From: Corynebacterium sp. MSK008
GTDB lineage: Bacteria > Actinomycetota > Actinomycetes > Mycobacteriales > Mycobacteriaceae
Assembly (NCBI RefSeq): GCF_030232585.1
Contig: NZ_JASPJX010000007.1
Coordinates: forward strand, 1 to 64,000
DNA length: 64,000 nt
Direction of reading: 5' to 3'
Part shown: piece by piece, positions 17,774-28,222 of the stretch
Position numbering within the stretch: the stretch's first letter is position 1
Layout of the letters: each line of letters begins with the position of its first letter
Position numbers and translations under genes: made by a program
The notes under the pieces: generated by a model
The model's input: only the letters and a program-made list of their open reading frames with translations
The model's database searches: none
Told to the model about the DNA's origin: nothing

Positions 17774-19258
17774 TTAATCCAGGTAGTCGCGCAGTACCTG
17801 GGAACGGGACGGGTGGCGCAGCTTCGACATGGTCTTGGACTCAATCTGGCGGATGCGCTCGCGCGTCACGCCGTAGACCTGGCCGATCTCGTCGAGGGTG
17901 CGCGGCATGCCGTCGGTAAGCCCGAAGCGCAGGCGCACAACGCCGGCCTCGCGCTCGGACAGGGTGTGCAGGACGTCCTGCAGCTGGTCCTGCAGGAGAG
18001 TGAAGGACACAGCGTCCACGGCGACAACGGCCTCGGAGTCTTCGATGAAGTCACCGAGCTGGCTGTCGCCCTCGTCGCCGATGGTCTGATCAAGCGAGAT
18101 CGGCTCACGGGCGTACTGCTGGATCTCCATCACCTTTTCCTCGGTGATGTCCATTTCCTTCGCCAGCTCCAGCGGGGTCGGCTCGCGGCCAAGATCCTGC
18201 AGCAGCTCGCGCTGGATACGGCCGAGCTTATTAATGACCTCGACCATGTGCACCGGGATACGGATGGTGCGGGCTTGATCCGCCATCGCGCGGGTAATGG
18301 CCTGGCGGATCCACCAGGTGGCGTAAGTGGAGAACTTGTAGCCCTTGGAGTAGTCGAACTTCTCCACGGCGCGGATCAGGCCGAGGTTGCCCTCCTGGAT
18401 CAGGTCCAGAAACGCCATGCCGCGGCCGGTGTAGCGCTTCGCCAGGGAGACCACCAGACGAAGGTTCGCCTCCAGCAGGTGGTTCTTCGCCTTGCGGCCG
18501 TCGCGCGCAACGGAACGCAGGTCGCGCTTGACAGCGGGCGTGAGCTTGGCGTCCTTGTCGCCCTCGGCGGCGGCGCGTGCCATCTCGTCCAGACGGTACT
18601 GCGCGTACAGCCCCGCCTCAATGCGCTTAGCCAAAGACACCTCCTGCTCGGCATCGAGCAAGGCAACCTTGCCGATCTGCTTGAGGTAGGCGCGCACTGA
18701 GTCAGCGGATGCGGTCAGCTGCGCGTCTTTGCGGGCCTGGCGCAGAGCAGCGGATTCCTCAATGTCCCAGACGGACGAGCTGCTGTCTTCCTCGTCTTCT
18801 TCGTCGTCCTCGGCGTCATCTCCGCCAAGGCCGCCCTCATCCTCTTCGTCATCGCCGAGCGCGTCGTCGATGTCCTCGTCGAAGGCCTCGTCCTCGTCGC
18901 CGATCTCCGGGTCGTAATCCGCATCCACGTCGCCGCCTTGGACCTCGGCGCTTTGGACTTCATCCTCCAGCTCGTCGGCGTCCGCGGCGTCCTTAACCGC
19001 CTTGGTTGCCTTCTTAGCTGTGGCCTTCTTCGCGGTTGTCTTCTTGGCGGTTTTCTTTACAGCCTTCTTAGCGGTCTTTTTCGCCGTCTTCTTGGCTGCC
19101 TTCTTCACCGTCTTTTTGGCGGTCTTCTTCGCGGTTTTCTTCGCAGCCTTCTTGGCTGTCTTCTTCGCGCTGGACTTGGCAACGCTGCCTGCGCCACCGT
19201 CGGACGAAACTGCAGTCACGTCGTCGGCATTGTTGCTTGAAGCTTCGCTGGCTACCAC
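17774..19258 (-). CDS. sigA: Primary sigma factor SigA
   Basis: A 494-aa housekeeping sigma-70. GTG 19258 has GAAAGGG about 7 bases upstream. Residues about 28-90 are a Lys/Ala/Thr-rich repeat (KKTAKK units), followed by a long acidic stretch (about 100-165), both typical of actinobacterial SigA and probably region 1.1-like. Region 1.2 starts near [20 protein letters not shown]. Region 2 contains [20 protein letters not shown] and [13 protein letters not shown], and region 4 ends with [20 protein letters not shown]. It recognises the bulk of promoters. It is downstream of ppgK in the same direction with a 165-base gap that should contain its own promoter. Confidence 0.97.
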   Translation of the reverse strand: MVASEASSNNADDVTAVSSDGGAGSVAKSSAKKTAKKAAKKTAKKTAKKTVKKAAKKTAKKTAKKAVKKTAKKTTAKKATAKKATKAVKDAADADELEDEVQSAEVQGGDVDADYDPEIGDEDEAFDEDIDDALGDDEEDEGGLGGDDAEDDEEDEEDSSSSVWDIEESAALRQARKDAQLTASADSVRAYLKQIGKVALLDAEQEVSLAKRIEAGLYAQYRLDEMARAAAEGDKDAKLTPAVKRDLRSVARDGRKAKNHLLEANLRLVVSLAKRYTGRGMAFLDLIQEGNLGLIRAVEKFDYSKGYKFSTYATWWIRQAITRAMADQARTIRIPVHMVEVINKLGRIQRELLQDLGREPTPLELAKEMDITEEKVMEIQQYAREPISLDQTIGDEGDSQLGDFIEDSEAVVAVDAVSFTLLQDQLQDVLHTLSEREAGVVRLRFGLTDGMPRTLDEIGQVYGVTRERIRQIESKTMSKLRHPSRSQVLRDYLD

Positions 19259-19423
19259 GTACGCCCTTTCGAGTCAATCGGACCTTACCACTGGCAATCC
19301 AGGGTACGTATGCGTCCAAAAATTTTCAGAACGCCAATACTAACAGCCGTCAACGCGGAGTATTCCGTCCCCCGCAGGCTGACTGTTGAACGGCCACCAC
19401 CGTACATCACCGCACCATCCGGC

Positions 19424-20182
19424 CTACGGTGCGACATGGTCCTGGGCGGCCATCGCGGCCCCCACGATCCCGGCCCTGTTGCGCAGCGCAGCCGGAACCA
19501 CCGGGGTATTCACTGTGAGCAACGGGACCCATTTGTCCGCGTGGCGGGAAATACCACCGCCGACGATAAAGGCCGCCGGGTTGAACAACCGGTTGTATTC
19601 GTGAAGGACCTTATCCACGCGCTTGGCCCACTTTTTATAGCTCAGCTCATCCCGGTCCTTGGCGGCGGAGGAGGCGAAGTGCTCGGCCTCGGTGCCGTCG
19701 ATAAGCATGTGCCCGAGTTCGGTGTTGGGGAACAAGGTGCCGTCCACAAGAAAGGCAGAACCGATGCCGGTGCCGAAGGTGAGGAAGATGACCGCGCCGC
19801 TGCGGGCGGCTTCGTCGCCGAAGGCGACCTCGGCAATGCCCGCGGCGTCCGCATCATTGAGCACAGAGACAGTCTCGCGCCCCAACTCTCGGGTGAAAAG
19901 TTCGTGCACGTTTGTGCCTACCCAGGATGCGTCGATGTTGGCGGCGGTGCGTGCGATCTGTTGCGTCACCACCGAAGGGAGGGTGATGCCGACCGGGCCT
20001 TCCCACTCGCACTGCCGGACAATTTCGCCGACGACCTCAGCAACCGCCTCCGGGGTTGCGGGTTTCGGGGTGGCAATCTTTACCCGCTCGCCCACAAAAT
20101 CGCCGGTTTGCAGATCCACCACGGCGCCCTTCACGCCGGACCCGCCGATATCAACACCGAAACCCAGAGCCTTTTGCGTCAT
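19424..20182 (-). CDS. ppgK: Polyphosphate glucokinase
   Basis: A 252-aa ROK-family kinase phosphorylating glucose with polyphosphate or ATP. It shows the phosphate-1 motif [13 protein letters not shown] (residues 11-23), the sugar-binding [14 protein letters not shown], the phosphate-2 motif [16 protein letters not shown], and [13 protein letters not shown], the Lys-rich segment characteristic of polyphosphate use. The glucose-binding E is in [10 protein letters not shown]. Its position next to sigA is conserved in mycobacteria and corynebacteria. Here the usual neighbours suhB and cei are absent, and ppgK is directly divergent from the DUF4193 gene. Confidence 0.95.
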   Translation of the reverse strand: MTQKALGFGVDIGGSGVKGAVVDLQTGDFVGERVKIATPKPATPEAVAEVVGEIVRQCEWEGPVGITLPSVVTQQIARTAANIDASWVGTNVHELFTRELGRETVSVLNDADAAGIAEVAFGDEAARSGAVIFLTFGTGIGSAFLVDGTLFPNTELGHMLIDGTEAEHFASSAAKDRDELSYKKWAKRVDKVLHEYNRLFNPAAFIVGGGISRHADKWVPLLTVNTPVVPAALRNRAGIVGAAMAAQDHVAP

Positions 20183-20253
20183 GCATTGGGAGTGTACAAA
20201 CGCGAAGCAACCCCCGCCTTACAACCAAAGTTTTCAGCCGCTGAGCAGGAAAG

Positions 20254-20282
20254 ATGACAGCGCTATGTGGATGACCTAGTAT
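20254..20282 (+). promoter_or_regulatory. SigA-type promoter for the DUF4193 gene
   Basis: ATGACA (20254-20259) and TAGTAT (20277-20282) are separated by 17 bases, close to the corynebacterial -35/-10 consensus, in the divergent region upstream of 20349. A small GCCCC/GGGGC hairpin follows at about 20306-20320. Confidence 0.5.
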
Positions 20283-20348
20283 TCCGCTCAAATAACGACA
20301 TTCAGGCCCCTCCTGGGGCGACCACGCTGAGCTGGAGGACACACCACC

Positions 20349-20642
20349 ATGGCCACCGATTACGATGCGCCGCGCCGCCGCATGGAAGACGAAATTGAGA
20401 CCGACTCCTTGGAAGGCCTCAAAGCTGCTGAAGTAGCTGGCAGCAGCATGGATGACGATGGTGAAATCGTGGAACCGGTGGAGCCTCCGACCCAGGACCT
20501 CTCCGGCGAGGAGCTCAACGTCGAGGTCAAGCCGCGTCAGGACGACGAGTTCACCTGCGCGTCTTGCTTCCTCGTGCAGAAGAACAAGCGCCTCGCCTAC
20601 ACCGAGGACGACGGCTCCAAGATCTGCCTCGACTGCGAGTAA
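20349..20642 (+). CDS. DUF4193 zinc-ribbon protein
   Basis: A 97-aa small acidic protein conserved across Actinobacteria. It starts MATDYDAPRRRMEDEIETDS, has an acidic middle, and ends with a zinc ribbon of two CxxC pairs: CASC (about residues 76-79) and CLDCE at the C-terminus, separated by FLVQKNKRLAYTEDDGSKI. A strong GGAGGA site precedes the ATG. It follows the promoter at 20254-20282 and is ended by a clear hairpin, so it is monocistronic. Function is unknown; the fold suggests an RNA polymerase- or ribosome-associated role, which is inference. Confidence 0.9.
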   Translation: MATDYDAPRRRMEDEIETDSLEGLKAAEVAGSSMDDDGEIVEPVEPPTQDLSGEELNVEVKPRQDDEFTCASCFLVQKNKRLAYTEDDGSKICLDCE

Positions 20643-20663
20643 GCAGTTGCTTATCGACGGCTA

Positions 20664-20701
20664 AAGGGCGGCCCCACCTAGTCAGGTGGCGCCGCCCTTT
20701 G
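20664..20701. terminator. Terminator between DUF4193 and DUF3093 genes
   Basis: AAAGGGCGGC (20664-20673) pairs with GCCGCCCTTT (20692-20701), and inside it CCACCT pairs with AGGTGG around an AGTC loop. The A/T flanks make it suitable for both convergent genes. Confidence 0.85.
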
Positions 20702-20723
20702 TTGTCCGCCGTGATCTGCCCGC

Positions 20724-21266
20724 CTATCCGGCAGTGGTGCCTGGCGCGAAAGCCGCCAGCACCTCCTCGGGGCTCTTGGATGAGATCAGCCAATACGGGG
20801 TGGGGTCTTCCGGGTCGTCCAAGACGACCAGCACGTGCTCGCTGACCCATGGCCGCGAGACCAGATACGCCGCCGGGTCCAACTGGCGACCCAGCGCATT
20901 TTGGCGGGCGGATCCTGGCACCACCATGGAGCGAGAGACCACCGTGTTGGGCAGGTTCGCGTCGTCGACCAGCAGCCAGCGGGTGCCGTCAGGGTCCTGT
21001 TCGACGGTGACTGTGGTGCGCGACAGCCAGACCAAAAACCACGCGAAAAGCGCAGTGAACAGTACCAGCGGAACCACGAACCACCAGACGTTGCGGTTGA
21101 GGCCGAACTGCCCGGCGAGCAGTAGGGCGAGCCCGGCGAGGGCAGCCCACCAATACCAAGGCACCCACTGTCGCTCTGTGTACAACACCTTTGCTTTGGA
21201 TGCTGTCGCAGCCGGTGCTGCATTGCCAGGGCCGGGGTTTGAAGGGGTCGAAGCGGTCTCACTCAC
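20724..21266 (-). CDS. DUF3093 membrane protein
   Basis: A 180-aa protein of the actinobacterial DUF3093 family. The sequence VLYTERQWVPWYWWAALAGL leads into the first of two adjacent membrane helices (about residues 39-56 and 61-82), followed by a soluble domain containing VTVEQDPDGTRWLLVDD and the conserved RPWVSEHVLVVLDDPEDPTP near the C-terminus. GTG 21266 is chosen (a GTG at 21275 is also possible). It is divergent from dut, as in mycobacteria (Rv2698/Rv2697c). Function is unknown. Confidence 0.85.
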   Translation of the reverse strand: MSETASTPSNPGPGNAAPAATASKAKVLYTERQWVPWYWWAALAGLALLLAGQFGLNRNVWWFVVPLVLFTALFAWFLVWLSRTTVTVEQDPDGTRWLLVDDANLPNTVVSRSMVVPGSARQNALGRQLDPAAYLVSRPWVSEHVLVVLDDPEDPTPYWLISSKSPEEVLAAFAPGTTAG

Positions 21267-21353
21267 GCATTCCACAATAGGCGCGGGAGACGCGGCGGCA
21301 TACTTGCGCGTCAAGTGCGGGGGAGACCGCTGCAGTGGCGGAGCTGACGTAGT

Positions 21354-21863
21354 GTGGGGCGGGTGGAGAACCAACGCAGCGAGCACAGCACGAACAGCAC
21401 CTACGGCGCGTACGAGGGCGATCCGCTCCCGCCGATTCCGGTCAAGCGCCTCGATCCGGATTTGCCCATGCCGATGCGGGCACATCCGGATGATGCCGGC
21501 GCGGACCTGTACTCCGCAGAAGATCTGGTGTTGCAGCCGGGGGAGCGGGCACTGGTGGCTACCGGCGTGGCTATCGCCCTGCCCGTGGGCACGGTCGGCT
21601 TGATCCATCCGCGCTCCGGAATGGCCGCCAAGCACGGGCTGAGCATTGTCAACACTCCCGGCACCATCGACGCGGGTTACCGCGGCGAGTTGAAGGTCTG
21701 CCTGCTCAACACCGACCGTTCCGAGCCGATCGAAATCACCCGCGGCATGCGGATTGCGCAGCTGGTGATTCAGCGTGTGGAGTTGGTGGGTTTCACCGAA
21801 GTTGACGCGTTGGACGAGACACAGCGCGGCGAAGGTGGGTACGGCTCGACCGGTACGCACTAG
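21354..21863 (+). CDS. dut: dUTP diphosphatase
   Basis: A 169-aa trimeric dUTPase that hydrolyses dUTP to dUMP, limiting uracil in DNA and supplying thymidylate synthesis. All five motifs are present: [12 protein letters not shown] (46-57), HPRSGMA (85-91), [13 protein letters not shown] (100-112, catalytic Asp 106), [10 protein letters not shown] (133-142), and the C-terminal Gly-rich [10 protein letters not shown] (158-167). The N-terminal 25 residues are a non-conserved extension. GTG 21354 is used, and GTG 21363 is equally possible. It is divergent from DUF3093 and followed 85 bases later by the DUF3710 gene. Confidence 0.95.
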   Translation: MGRVENQRSEHSTNSTYGAYEGDPLPPIPVKRLDPDLPMPMRAHPDDAGADLYSAEDLVLQPGERALVATGVAIALPVGTVGLIHPRSGMAAKHGLSIVNTPGTIDAGYRGELKVCLLNTDRSEPIEITRGMRIAQLVIQRVELVGFTEVDALDETQRGEGGYGSTGTH

Positions 21864-21948
21864 CGTCGTCAGCACGGACTACAGTCAATAACCGCAAACA
21901 CAAGAATTACACTCATCTGCGACCACCAATTTTAGGGAGTGAACACCG

Positions 21949-22938
21949 ATGGCATTTTGGCCGTTTGGCAAGAAAAAGAAGAAGCAACAGGAAAACCCCG
22001 TCGAGTCTTCGCCGCTCGAGCCGAAGCAGGAGCAGTCCACCGATGAAGCCCCCGCAGTTGAAACTCAGGTGACGCCGCAGGCCGAGGCGGTTGGGGAGGC
22101 TGCGCCCGTCGAGAAGCAAGAAACCGCTCCCGCGGCCGCGCCTGTTGCTACTGCCGCTGCTGGTGTGGAGGCGTTGACGGACTACGACCCGGTTGGCGGC
22201 TCGACCGGCCCGTTCGACGGTGACAACGTGGATATCGAAGACTTCGACTTCTCGGACTTTTCCAACGTCACCCTGAACCTCGGTTCCATCCGCATCCCGC
22301 TGCCGAAGGAATCTCAGGTCCAGGTGGAGATGGGGGAGCAAGGCCCGAAGATGGTCCACGTGGTCACTCGCCACGGCCGCATCACCCCGGTTGCATTCGC
22401 TGCGCCACGCACCGGCGGCCTCTGGGAGGAATCTTCGGAGGAGATCATTGAGGGGATGCGCTCCGAAGGCATGCCGGTGGAGATTCAGCAGGGCCCGTGG
22501 GGCCAGGAGATCGTGGGCACCGGAACGAACGGTGTGATCCGCATCATCGGCGTAGAAGGCCCGCGCTGGCTCTACCGCGTCACTCTGGCAGCGCCGACCG
22601 GGTCTGAAGAACAACTCGCCGAGATCGGCCGCGAGACCATCGCGCGCTCCTTTGTCTACCGCGGCGAGGATCCGATCCTTGCCGGCAATTCCCTGCAGGT
22701 CGTTTTGCCGGCGCAGTTGGCGCAGCAAGTGCAGGCCGCCGCGGAGGCGAAAGCGCGCCAGGGTCAGGCTGCCGAGCAGGCACCGGCACAGGGCAACCCT
22801 AATGCGCTAAGCGATGCTTTAAAGCAGATCATCGCCCAGAACGCGGAGAACCAGAAACAGCTGCAGGAACTGCGCGAGCGTCGCGCTGCAGGCGGCAGCA
22901 CGAAGGCAGGCGGCGACGCACCGTCTGCTACCGAGTAG
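21949..22938 (+). CDS. DUF3710 protein
   Basis: A 329-aa actinobacterial DUF3710 protein. The basic start MAFWPFGKKKKK is followed by a long low-complexity Ala/Glu/Pro/Gln segment (about 15-75). The conserved domain (about 85-265) begins at YDPVGGSTGPFDGDNVDIED and includes IRIPLPKESQVQVEMGEQGP and GPRWLYRVTLAA. The C-terminus is Gln/Ala-rich and helical. It lies between dut and the RNA methyltransferase, with the latter's GTG directly after its stop, so they are cotranscribed. The biochemical function is not known. Confidence 0.86.
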   Translation: MAFWPFGKKKKKQQENPVESSPLEPKQEQSTDEAPAVETQVTPQAEAVGEAAPVEKQETAPAAAPVATAAAGVEALTDYDPVGGSTGPFDGDNVDIEDFDFSDFSNVTLNLGSIRIPLPKESQVQVEMGEQGPKMVHVVTRHGRITPVAFAAPRTGGLWEESSEEIIEGMRSEGMPVEIQQGPWGQEIVGTGTNGVIRIIGVEGPRWLYRVTLAAPTGSEEQLAEIGRETIARSFVYRGEDPILAGNSLQVVLPAQLAQQVQAAAEAKARQGQAAEQAPAQGNPNALSDALKQIIAQNAENQKQLQELRERRAAGGSTKAGGDAPSATE

Positions 22939-24237
22939 GTGGCGGAGTTTCAGGACGGCACCGGCGCGCCCGCCCTTGCGGCCGGCGAGCAGGTGCGTTT
23001 GCATGTCCGGGCCATGGCGCACGGCGGCGAGGGTATCGCCGACGCGCCCGACGGCCGCGTGGTGTTTGTCCGTGATGCCGTCCCGGGAGACGTCGTGGAA
23101 GCGACGCTGACCAAGGTGAAGAAGCGTTGGGCCCGCGCGGAGACAACCGCTGTGCGCGAGCCGTCGCCGCACCGCGTCGATCCCACTTGCCCCGCGGCTG
23201 CCGCGGGTGCGGGGTGCTGCGACTATTCCCATATCGCTGCGGGTGCGCAACTGGAGTTCAAGCGCGATGTGCTGCTTGGGCAACTGGGGGCGCTTTCCTC
23301 CCGATCCGGGGTGCTGGACAGCTTCGAACTCAATTCTGTGGAGGCGGTCCAGCTCCAACCGGTGACCGGGTGGCGCACCCGTGTCAGGCTGGGGGTGGAC
23401 CGTCAGGGTAATGCAGGTATGCGGCGGGCACGTTCCACCGACGTCGTCGCGGGGGTGCGGTGCACCCAGCCTGTGCCGGGCTTGCTCGACGGCATTGTGG
23501 GTGAGGGTGCGGAAACGTTCACTCCCGGAGCCGAGCTCGTCGTCGCGGTAGATGCAGAGGGCACCCGCCACGTGGTGGAGACCCAGGCCGCACAACGCGG
23601 CCGTCGTGTCGAGCGCGTCGAGCGGGTGCTCGAGGGGCCGGGAGAGCTGGTCGAGCGAGTGCGCGGGTTCGACTTCGTCTTCCCGCCCACTGCGTTTTGG
23701 CAGGCGCACCTGCGTGCCCCCGAGGCGTATTCCGATGTGATTGCCCAGTGGGGCGCGGGGGACTACACCAAACGCGTAGGGTGGGACCTCTACGGCGGTG
23801 TCGGTGCGTTTGTGCCAGCGATGAGCGAGGCGCTCGGCGGTGGCCGCATCGAGTCGGTGGATTACTCTAGCGCCGCAACCTCTCGTCGCCAGCAGGTCGC
23901 AGACGCGTGCGATGTGCGCGTGCACCACGGCGACGCGGCGGCGGTGGTGGGCGAGCTGGAGCGACCGGGATTGGTTGTGCTGGACCCGCCGCGTGCAGGC
24001 GCTGGGGCGGACGTAGTCCGTGCGATTGCACTAGCTGTGCCGGAGCGCATCATCCACGTCGGCTGCGACCCGGCAACCTTCGCGCGTGACTTGGCGGGCT
24101 TCGGCGAGCACGGTTATGCGGTCAAGCAGATGAAGCTTATCGACGCGTTTCCGAACACCCACCACTTCGAAGTGATCGCGGTGCTTGAGTCGGGTGCGCA
24201 GGACGAATCTTCGTCTAAAAGCCAGCGTGTAAACTAG
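22939..24237 (+). CDS. TRAM-domain class I RNA (uracil-5)-methyltransferase family protein
   Basis: A 432-aa protein of the TrmA/RlmC/RlmD family. The N-terminal TRAM RNA-binding domain spans about 15-75 ([40 protein letters not shown]). The C-terminal Rossmann domain contains [10 protein letters not shown] for SAM binding, [13 protein letters not shown], and the catalytic Cys in [13 protein letters not shown]. The substrate is probably uridine in tRNA or rRNA; which one cannot be told from sequence. The GTG start abuts the DUF3710 stop. It is orthologous in position to Rv2689c. Confidence 0.9.
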   Translation: MAEFQDGTGAPALAAGEQVRLHVRAMAHGGEGIADAPDGRVVFVRDAVPGDVVEATLTKVKKRWARAETTAVREPSPHRVDPTCPAAAAGAGCCDYSHIAAGAQLEFKRDVLLGQLGALSSRSGVLDSFELNSVEAVQLQPVTGWRTRVRLGVDRQGNAGMRRARSTDVVAGVRCTQPVPGLLDGIVGEGAETFTPGAELVVAVDAEGTRHVVETQAAQRGRRVERVERVLEGPGELVERVRGFDFVFPPTAFWQAHLRAPEAYSDVIAQWGAGDYTKRVGWDLYGGVGAFVPAMSEALGGGRIESVDYSSAATSRRQQVADACDVRVHHGDAAAVVGELERPGLVVLDPPRAGAGADVVRAIALAVPERIIHVGCDPATFARDLAGFGEHGYAVKQMKLIDAFPNTHHFEVIAVLESGAQDESSSKSQRVN

Positions 24238-24304
24238 CGTGAACGACACGGCAGCTGCGCCCACTCCGGGCGCGCCCGATACGGCGAAGGAGTACGACAG
24301 GACT

Positions 24305-26230
24305 GTGGCACTGCTCGAGCATATTGCGACGCCAGCGGATGTCCGCAAGCTTTCTCCTGCACAGCTCGAAGACCTGGCGGATGAGATCCGCGAGATGCTG
24401 ATCCAGAAAGTCTCCGCCACCGGCGGTCACCTCGGCCCCAACTTGGGTGTGGTGGAGATGACGATCGCGCTGCACTACATCTTCGACTCGCCGAACGACC
24501 CGATTATTTGGGACACGTCCCACCAGTCGTACGTGCATAAGATCCTCACCGGCCGCGGTGGGCAGTTTGACACGCTGCGCAAGAAGGGCGGCCTTTCCGG
24601 CTACACGGCGCGCGCAGAATCGGAGCACGATTGGACCGAATCCTCGCACGCGAGCGCGTCACTTTCCTACGCGGACGGACTTGCTAAGGCCAAGGCGCTG
24701 ACGGGCCGAGACGAAGACAACGTTGTCGCCGTTGTGGGCGACGGGGCGTTAACGGGCGGCATGTGCTGGGAGGCGCTCAACAACATTGCGGCGGCAAACC
24801 GCAACGTCGTGATTGTGGTCAACGACAACGGCCGGTCCTATTCGCCCACTATCGGCGGGTTCGCCAACAACTTGACCAAGCTGCGGGACCAGCTCGCGGC
24901 GCTTCGCATGCAGCCGGCGTACGACGAAGTGATGGAGTCCGGTAAGAAGACGCTGAAGTCCATGGGGTGGGTGGGCGAGCGCACCTTTGACGCGCTGCAT
25001 GCGCTCAAAGAGGGCGTGAAGTACCAGGTGTTGCCCACCGAAATGTTCCCCGAGCTGGGTATGAAGTACGTCGGCCCGGTTGAGGGACACGACATTAAGA
25101 GCCTGCTCAACGCGTTCAAGTACGCCAAGCGCTACGACGGCCCGCTGATTGTGCACGTGGTCACTGAAAAGGGCCACGGGTTTGCCCCGGCTGTGAACAA
25201 CGTGGCAGATCAGATGCATTCGACCGGTGTGATTGACCCGGTCACCGGAGAGTCGCTTGCTGCGTCTGAGCCGGGATGGACCTCCGTGTTCACAGAGGAG
25301 CTGTTGCGCGCCGGCCACGAGCGTGACGACATCGTGGCGATCACCGCGGCGATGGCCGGGCCGACCGGGTTGCAGCCCTTTGCGGAGCAGTTTCCGGACC
25401 GATTCTTCGATGTCGGCATTGCGGAGCAGCACGCGGTCGCTTCCGCCTCCGGCATGGCGCTGGGCGGCCTGCACCCGGTTGTCGCGGTGTACTCGACGTT
25501 TTTAAACCGGGCGTTTGACCAGCTGCTGATGGACGTATCGTTGATCGACCAGCCTGTGACGTTGGTGCTCGACCGCGCGGGCGTGACCGGTTCGGACGGC
25601 GCCAGCCACAACGGCGTGTGGGATATGGCCATTGCCTCCATCGTGCCGGGTATCCGCATCGCAGCCCCGCGTGACGCGGCGCGTCTGCGGGAGGAGTTCT
25701 CCGAGGCTATCGCGGTCGGTGACGGGCCGACAGTCGTCCGTTTCCCAAAGGGCGCGGTCGGCGCCGATATTGACGCGTTGGAGCGGCTTGCCGGCGGCAC
25801 TGACGTGCTGGCGCGCCCCGAAGGTGAGGGCTCCGAGGACGACATTGACGTGCTGATCGTCGCAGTCGGTGCGTTTGCAAGGTACGGCCTCGAAGTCGCC
25901 GAAGCGGTGCGTGCCGACGGCATCCGAGCCACCGTGGTAGATCCGCGCTGGATCATCCCTATCTCATCGGACGTGCTGGAGTTGGCCGCAGAAGCTGACC
26001 TGGTGGTGGTGTACGAAGACGGTGTGGTCCGCGGTGGTGTGGGCTCTGCCGTTGCCGAAGCGCTTGCCGCTGCGGAAGTGGACACACCGGTACGTCAGCT
26101 CGCGTTCCCGGACATCTTCCCGCTGCACGCGTCGCGCGGCGAGATCCTGAAGGAGTACGGTCTCGACCCAGTCTCCGCTGCCGGGCAAGTACGCGAATGG
26201 GCGGCGAGCCTCGCCGACCCTGAAGCCTAG
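24305..26230 (+). CDS. dxs: 1-deoxy-D-xylulose-5-phosphate synthase
   Basis: A thiamine-diphosphate enzyme condensing pyruvate and glyceraldehyde 3-phosphate, the first step of the MEP isoprenoid pathway that supplies decaprenyl-phosphate for the wall. The ThDP motif [16 protein letters not shown] and the [14 protein letters not shown] and [20 protein letters not shown] segments are diagnostic; the transketolase centre [10 protein letters not shown] and C-terminal domain are complete. The frame is open from GTG 24239, but GTG 24305 ([16 protein letters not shown]) gives 641 aa, matching the family start and length, with AAGGAG 12 bases before. It converges with rnd with only 7 bases between. 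Confidence 0.95.
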   Translation: MALLEHIATPADVRKLSPAQLEDLADEIREMLIQKVSATGGHLGPNLGVVEMTIALHYIFDSPNDPIIWDTSHQSYVHKILTGRGGQFDTLRKKGGLSGYTARAESEHDWTESSHASASLSYADGLAKAKALTGRDEDNVVAVVGDGALTGGMCWEALNNIAAANRNVVIVVNDNGRSYSPTIGGFANNLTKLRDQLAALRMQPAYDEVMESGKKTLKSMGWVGERTFDALHALKEGVKYQVLPTEMFPELGMKYVGPVEGHDIKSLLNAFKYAKRYDGPLIVHVVTEKGHGFAPAVNNVADQMHSTGVIDPVTGESLAASEPGWTSVFTEELLRAGHERDDIVAITAAMAGPTGLQPFAEQFPDRFFDVGIAEQHAVASASGMALGGLHPVVAVYSTFLNRAFDQLLMDVSLIDQPVTLVLDRAGVTGSDGASHNGVWDMAIASIVPGIRIAAPRDAARLREEFSEAIAVGDGPTVVRFPKGAVGADIDALERLAGGTDVLARPEGEGSEDDIDVLIVAVGAFARYGLEVAEAVRADGIRATVVDPRWIIPISSDVLELAAEADLVVVYEDGVVRGGVGSAVAEALAAAEVDTPVRQLAFPDIFPLHASRGEILKEYGLDPVSAAGQVREWAASLADPEA

Positions 26231-26237
26231 AAACGCG

Positions 26238-27443
26238 CTACAACAGTTCGAGCATCTCTGCGTGAGCAGCTGCCACGAGAGGTGCCGTGATTTCAACCTG
26301 CCAGGGTCGGGCGCCCGCCTTCTCCAGTGCCGTTGCTGCCTGGTGCGTGTCCCACGCCGGGCCGTTGTCGGGGGCGTTCCACACCGTTTCTCGCAGTATC
26401 GCCGGTGTGAGCAAGATATCGGGCCGAATGTCTAGGTCTTCTGCGCTGGCGGCGATGTCTTCGCGGCACAGCTGCAGCATCTGCCACGATTCGGGGTAGT
26501 GCCGCTCCCACCCAGACTTTGATGGTGTGCTGGTGGAGCGCGGGTCGCGGCGCCGCGGCCACGTCGCCGGGTCTGCTGCCAGTGCGCGTTCCACCACGCC
26601 AAGCCAGCGTCGTACATCCCGCGAGGGCATGCCCTTACCTCCGACGGCACGTGTCAGTCCGTGAGGGGAGTCCGGTTCAGTGAGCGCGATATCCAAAAGG
26701 GCCCTGTTCGGCAACAGGCGTCCTGGGGCGATGTCGCGCTGTTCGCTGATCTCTTCGCGAGCGTGCCAGAGCTCACGCGCAACTTGGAGCCCGGATTGGT
26801 CTCGCAGTGCCGACAACCCCTTCATATCCCGCCAGGACTTTTCCGGGCGCGGTGCCATCGAGTACACGGCGATCAGGTGCGAGAACTCCTCGAATGCCCA
26901 ACGTAGCTTTCCTTGAGAGTCGAGGACCTCGGTGAGTGCCTCCGCCAGCTCGGTGAGGTATTCCACATCCAGCGCAGCGTAGTCCTGCCAGGACTCGGGT
27001 AGCGGGGTGCGCGACCAGTCCTCGTGGCCGTGCCCCTTCTCCAGCTCCACGCCGACGAAGCGCTCCACCATGGCGGCGAGGTTCGGGCGGCCGTAGCCGA
27101 CCATCCGGGAAGCCAACTCGGTGTCGAAAAGAACCCCCGGGTGCAATCCAAGCAACGCCAGGCTGCGCAGGTCTTCGCTGGCTGCGTGAATGATCCACTC
27201 TTGGCCGCCCAGTACAGGGGCAAAGATCTCGCGGACCTCCTCGCGGTGCCCCTCAGGTGCGATGAGGAACGTTCCCGCGCCGCGGCGCTGCACTTGCACC
27301 AGAAACGCGCGATCACCGTACCGGAACGAGGAGGCGCGTTCAGTGTCCACAGCAAACGGGCCGCGGCCGTGCGCGAGCGCGCCCGCCGCTTCACGGAAGG
27401 CGGCGGGCGTGTCTACAAGGCGGTAGTCCAGCCGGGCATTCAT
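26238..27443 (-). CDS. rnd: Ribonuclease D (HRDC-domain 3'-5' exonuclease)
   Basis: A 401-aa DEDDy exonuclease that trims 3' ends of tRNA and other RNAs. The exonuclease residues appear in FAVDTERASSFRYGDRAFLV (D and E near residue 32), the ASEDLRSL Asp near 88, and the QDYAALDVEYL motif (Tyr and Asp of ExoIII). An HRDC domain follows at about residues 215-290 (RELWHAREEISEQRDIAPGR). The C-terminal extension is typical of actinobacterial members. It converges with dxs and lies 12 bases downstream of the DUF3000 gene, as in Rv2680-Rv2682c. Confidence 0.93.
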   Translation of the reverse strand: MNARLDYRLVDTPAAFREAAGALAHGRGPFAVDTERASSFRYGDRAFLVQVQRRGAGTFLIAPEGHREEVREIFAPVLGGQEWIIHAASEDLRSLALLGLHPGVLFDTELASRMVGYGRPNLAAMVERFVGVELEKGHGHEDWSRTPLPESWQDYAALDVEYLTELAEALTEVLDSQGKLRWAFEEFSHLIAVYSMAPRPEKSWRDMKGLSALRDQSGLQVARELWHAREEISEQRDIAPGRLLPNRALLDIALTEPDSPHGLTRAVGGKGMPSRDVRRWLGVVERALAADPATWPRRRDPRSTSTPSKSGWERHYPESWQMLQLCREDIAASAEDLDIRPDILLTPAILRETVWNAPDNGPAWDTHQAATALEKAGARPWQVEITAPLVAAAHAEMLELL

Positions 27444-27455
27444 GGAAACAAGAGT

Positions 27456-28094
27456 CTAGCGCGAGCCGAGCTGGGTCACACCCTCCGGCGGCAAACCTGC
27501 CACGTGGGCAAGGACTTTAGAGAATGCTTCGACATGGTGCTGCAGGTCGGTGCCTTCTGCGGTCCAGGACGCGCGCATCTCCAGCTGGTAGGCGCGCGGC
27601 GGACCGCCGATCTCGCCGAAACGCACCGAAGCGGTGGAGGTGACGGTGCCGCCGAGGTTGGTGTGGCTCGCGCCGGTTTCAGCCAGCGATTCGTTGAGCC
27701 ATTGCCAGGCCACGTCCGGCAGCAGCGGGTCCGAGGCCACCGCGTCGTCCATGTCGGCCTGGATGTAGGCGACCAGACGCATGGTGCCTTCCCACGCCTC
27801 CTCGGCGGCAGGAGAGTGCAGCAGGATAAGGCGTCCGAAGGCGTCGCCTTCAGAGTCGACCGGGACGTTCTCCTCGTCCGCGTGCGCTACCTCGAGCCCT
27901 ACGGCGTGACTGAACGGTGCGGGGCGCTGCGGCGGGCGGATGGTGCCCAGGGTGATTTCGGGGCGCAGGCGCGCCGCGTGCATGGATTCGACAGCCGCGC
28001 TGAATTCTGCGGGCCAGGAATCGCTGTTGCCGTGGTCGTCCCTGTTGTCGCCCGCGCCTCCGGCGGACATGGGGGAGGTGGTGTCCGGTTTCAT
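27456..28094 (-). CDS. DUF3000 protein
   Basis: A 212-aa actinobacterial DUF3000 protein. Recognisable stretches are FSAAVESMHAARLRPEITLG near the N-terminus, PPQRPAPFSHAVGLEV, GRLILLHSPAAEEAWEGTMR and VRFGEIGGPPRAYQLEMRAS. It is soluble with no catalytic motif. ATG 28094 (MKPDTTSP) is used since the longer frame reads into the hemQ promoter region. It is coupled to rnd downstream and divergent from hemQ, an arrangement shared with mycobacteria. Function is unknown. Confidence 0.85.
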   Translation of the reverse strand: MKPDTTSPMSAGGAGDNRDDHGNSDSWPAEFSAAVESMHAARLRPEITLGTIRPPQRPAPFSHAVGLEVAHADEENVPVDSEGDAFGRLILLHSPAAEEAWEGTMRLVAYIQADMDDAVASDPLLPDVAWQWLNESLAETGASHTNLGGTVTSTASVRFGEIGGPPRAYQLEMRASWTAEGTDLQHHVEAFSKVLAHVAGLPPEGVTQLGSR

Positions 28095-28222
28095 CACAGG
28101 GTCAAACGTATCCAGCAACCGGCGCCGTTGGGGGAGGCGCGCCGTGAGTGTCGCAAGCGGGGGCGTAGAATGTTTTCCGACTTTTGTTTGATCTGCCGTT
28201 CGGCAGGAAAGGGGCAAAATCC

